Shown here: in pieces, positions 14,682-16,492 of the stretch
Layout: each line of letters starts with the position of its first letter
How positions within the stretch are numbered: the stretch's first letter is position 1
Assembly (NCBI GenBank): GCA_023301545.1
Contig: JALZUI010000113.1
Coordinates: 1 to 16,492 of the forward strand
From: Akkermansiaceae bacterium
GTDB taxonomy: Bacteria; Verrucomicrobiota; Verrucomicrobiia; Verrucomicrobiales; Akkermansiaceae
DNA: 16,492 nt
Reading direction: 5' to 3'
Translations under genes and position numbers: made by a program
Notes under the pieces: model-generated
What the model saw: the letters and a program-made list of their open reading frames with translations, nothing else
Told to the model about the DNA's origin: nothing
The model's database searches: none

Positions 14682-16492
14682 ATGATAGACAAGATTCGTA
14701 ATGTAGCGATTATCGCGCACGTTGACCACGGGAAAACTACCCTCGTTGATGAACTCTTAAAAGTAGGTGGCGCAGTAGAAGCCCACCAAGAGCTCCAAGA
14801 TCGTGCAATGGACTCAATGGACCTAGAGCGTGAGAAAGGCATTACGATCAAGGCCAAAAACACAGCTGTTCACTGGGATGGCTACACCCTCAACATTGTT
14901 GACACTCCCGGACACGCCGATTTCGGTGCTGAAGTAGAACGTGTAATGAAGATGGTAGATGGAGTTCTCCTCGTAGTAGATGCGTATGAAGGCCCACAAG
15001 CCCAGACTCGTTTCGTACTCCGTAAGGCTCTCGAAAATGGACTCAGCCCTGTAATCGTAATCAACAAGGTTGACCGTGACCACTCAGATCCAGAAGGTGT
15101 GCAGGAAAAAGTTCTCGAACTCCTCCTCGAACTCGGCGCAACCGAAGAACAATTCGAATCTCCAGTAGTGTACGGAACCGCCAAAAACGGATGGTTCGTA
15201 GATGACCTCGCGCAAGTAGCCGCTGGCGGAGACTCCATGGAGCCTCTCCTTAAAACAATCGTTGAACGAGTCCCTGCACCAACTGCGGATCTCGACGGTG
15301 ATTTCCAAATGCTTGTAAGTAACATCGACTGGGACAACTACATGGGGCGTATCGCGCTTGGCAAGATCCAGTCAGGAACCATCAAAAAAGGCGATTCAAT
15401 CTGGCTCTGCCGCAAAGACGGAACACGTGTTAAAAGCACCGTTTCTAAAATTCTTGAGTACTCTAAAATGGGAACTACCGAAGCGGAAGAAGGCTCGGCA
15501 GGAAACATTATCGGCCTAGCAGGATTTGAGGACGTTGACATTGGTGAAACAATTGTTGGATCAGAGTCAATGGAAGCTCTTCCGATCATCAAAATTGATC
15601 CTCCTACAGTACAAATGCAGTTCGCCGTAAACGATGGACCTTTCGCTGGTAAAGAAGGGAAGCACGTGACCTCACGCGCAATCCGCGACCGTCTCGACCG
15701 CGAGCTAAAAACCAACGTCTCTCTCCAAGTTTCCGATGGTGATGAAGCTGGATTCTTCAATGTTTCCGCTCGTGGCGCTATGGAAATCTCAGTTCTAGTA
15801 GAAACAATGCGTCGTGAAGGGTTCGAGGTTCTCGTATCCCGTCCTAACGTCATTACTAAAGAAGTCGACGGCAAGAAAATGGAGCCGTATGAAACCCTCT
15901 ACCTAGAAGTTCCTGACGACATGGTTGGTGGCGTAATCCAAGCCCTCCAAAACCGTAAAGGAATCACCGAAATGATGGAGCCTCGTGGTTCCATGACCTA
16001 CATTGAGGTTGTCATTCCTACCCGTGGTCTCATCGGTTTCGAGTTCGAGCTTATGAACCTTACTTCTGGTCACGGTGTCATGTCTCACCTCTTTAAGGAT
16101 TACCGTCCATACATTGGCCGTATTAAGACCCGTCAAAACGGAACACTCGTTTCCATGACTCAAGGAACAGGCGTTGCTTACGCCTTGAAGCCTCTAGAGG
16201 AACGTGGCAAGCTAATGGTTGGCCCTCAGGACGAAATCTACATCGGAATGATCGTTGGTGAATGTTCTCGTGCAGGTGATCTCGAGGTGAACCCTACTAA
16301 GGCGAAGAATCTTACTAACCACCGTGCTGCTGGTAAAGACGACGGCATGAAGCTTCAACCTGCAATCAGATTCGATCTTGAACGTGCGATTGAGTACATT
16401 GAGCCTGACGAATTCGTAGAGGCCACCCCTCTAAACATTCGTCTCCGTAAGCGTATCCTAGATCCAGGTTTACGTAAGCGCACAGAGAAAGC
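14682..16492 (+). CDS. typA: Translational GTPase TypA/BipA, last few codons beyond window
   Basis: Ribosome-associated GTPase of the EF-G family, linked to ribosome assembly and stress adaptation in the cytoplasm. 603 residues are visible and the usual length is about 605-615, so only the extreme C-terminus is missing. GTPase motifs: AHVDHGKTT at 12-20 (G1), DTPGH at 74-78 (G3), NKVD at 128-131 (G4), with the switch I stretch EREKGITI at 49-56. Domain II follows from about 205, domain III with GFFNVSARGAMEIS (359-370) and MRREGFEVLVSRP, an EF-G-like domain V, and the TypA-specific C-terminal domain with LTNHRA and PLNIRLRKR. The domain III stretch ARGAMEIS differs from the common GRGELHLS. 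It is transcribed away from the respiratory operon and has a clear ribosome binding site; no functional link to respiration is implied. Confidence 0.97.
   Translation, partial: MIDKIRNVAIIAHVDHGKTTLVDELLKVGGAVEAHQELQDRAMDSMDLEREKGITIKAKNTAVHWDGYTLNIVDTPGHADFGAEVERVMKMVDGVLLVVDAYEGPQAQTRFVLRKALENGLSPVIVINKVDRDHSDPEGVQEKVLELLLELGATEEQFESPVVYGTAKNGWFVDDLAQVAAGGDSMEPLLKTIVERVPAPTADLDGDFQMLVSNIDWDNYMGRIALGKIQSGTIKKGDSIWLCRKDGTRVKSTVSKILEYSKMGTTEAEEGSAGNIIGLAGFEDVDIGETIVGSESMEALPIIKIDPPTVQMQFAVNDGPFAGKEGKHVTSRAIRDRLDRELKTNVSLQVSDGDEAGFFNVSARGAMEISVLVETMRREGFEVLVSRPNVITKEVDGKKMEPYETLYLEVPDDMVGGVIQALQNRKGITEMMEPRGSMTYIEVVIPTRGLIGFEFELMNLTSGHGVMSHLFKDYRPYIGRIKTRQNGTLVSMTQGTGVAYALKPLEERGKLMVGPQDEIYIGMIVGECSRAGDLEVNPTKAKNLTNHRAAGKDDGMKLQPAIRFDLERAIEYIEPDEFVEATPLNIRLRKRILDPGLRKRTEK

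Noticed and set aside
14531..16163. Several minus-strand open frames opposite typA
   Set aside because: They are shadows of the conserved TypA frame with no start signals or family resemblance.
1..16492. CRISPR arrays, tRNA or rRNA genes, insertion sequences
   Set aside because: No repeat-spacer pattern, cloverleaf, transposase or terminal inverted repeats were seen; the window is densely filled with conserved genes.

Overview
The window is almost entirely one large respiratory operon on the minus strand (14370 down to base 1), with a divergent translation-factor gene, typA, on the plus strand at the right edge. Gene order, protein types (Alternative Complex III, a MoCo_extend_TAT-type ActB, a His-rich loop in COX3) and moderate G+C suggest an aerobic member of the Planctomycetes-Verrucomicrobia-Chlamydiae group, most likely a marine Verrucomicrobiota (Opitutae-like). 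This taxonomic guess rests on recalled protein style and was not searched.

Layout in transcription order (right to left). actA, actB, actC, actD, actE and actF (14370-5960) encode a complete Alternative Complex III, the quinol:electron-acceptor oxidoreductase that replaces cytochrome bc1. Next come a small single-helix membrane protein (5960-5631), a CcoN-like membrane protein (5625-4156), a CcoO-like monohaem cytochrome (4135-3440), another membrane-anchored monohaem cytochrome c (3405-2653), an A-family cytochrome c oxidase subunit I (2631-772) and subunit III, which runs off the left edge (747-1). Gaps are between -1 and 34 bases with no terminator seen, so one polycistronic message is likely. 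The 311-base divergent intergenic region (14371-14681) holds a perfect 22-bp palindrome of the CRP/FNR-family type (TTGTGA-N6-TCACAA) just upstream of actA.

How it would work. ActC and ActF are the NrfD-like membrane subunits, and ActC carries the likely quinol site. Electrons pass through the Fe-S clusters of ActB and the haems of ActA and ActE, then through the membrane-anchored cytochromes to CoxA, which reduces O2.

The most unusual part is the oxidase half. CoxA keeps all haem and CuB ligands and the D-channel residues, but the K-channel lysine is replaced by leucine. No CuA-bearing subunit II is present in the window. In its usual place is a CcoN/CcoO-like pair. The CcoN-like protein has lost every CuB and high-spin haem ligand plus the cross-linking tyrosine, while keeping one low-spin haem histidine and possibly a methionine partner. 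The CcoO-like protein has Cys where CcoO normally has its haem-ligating Met. I infer a hybrid supercomplex in which a degenerate cbb3-like module carries electrons to, or scaffolds, an aa3-type oxidase.

None of the eleven operon genes has a visible Shine-Dalgarno sequence, whereas typA has a good one.
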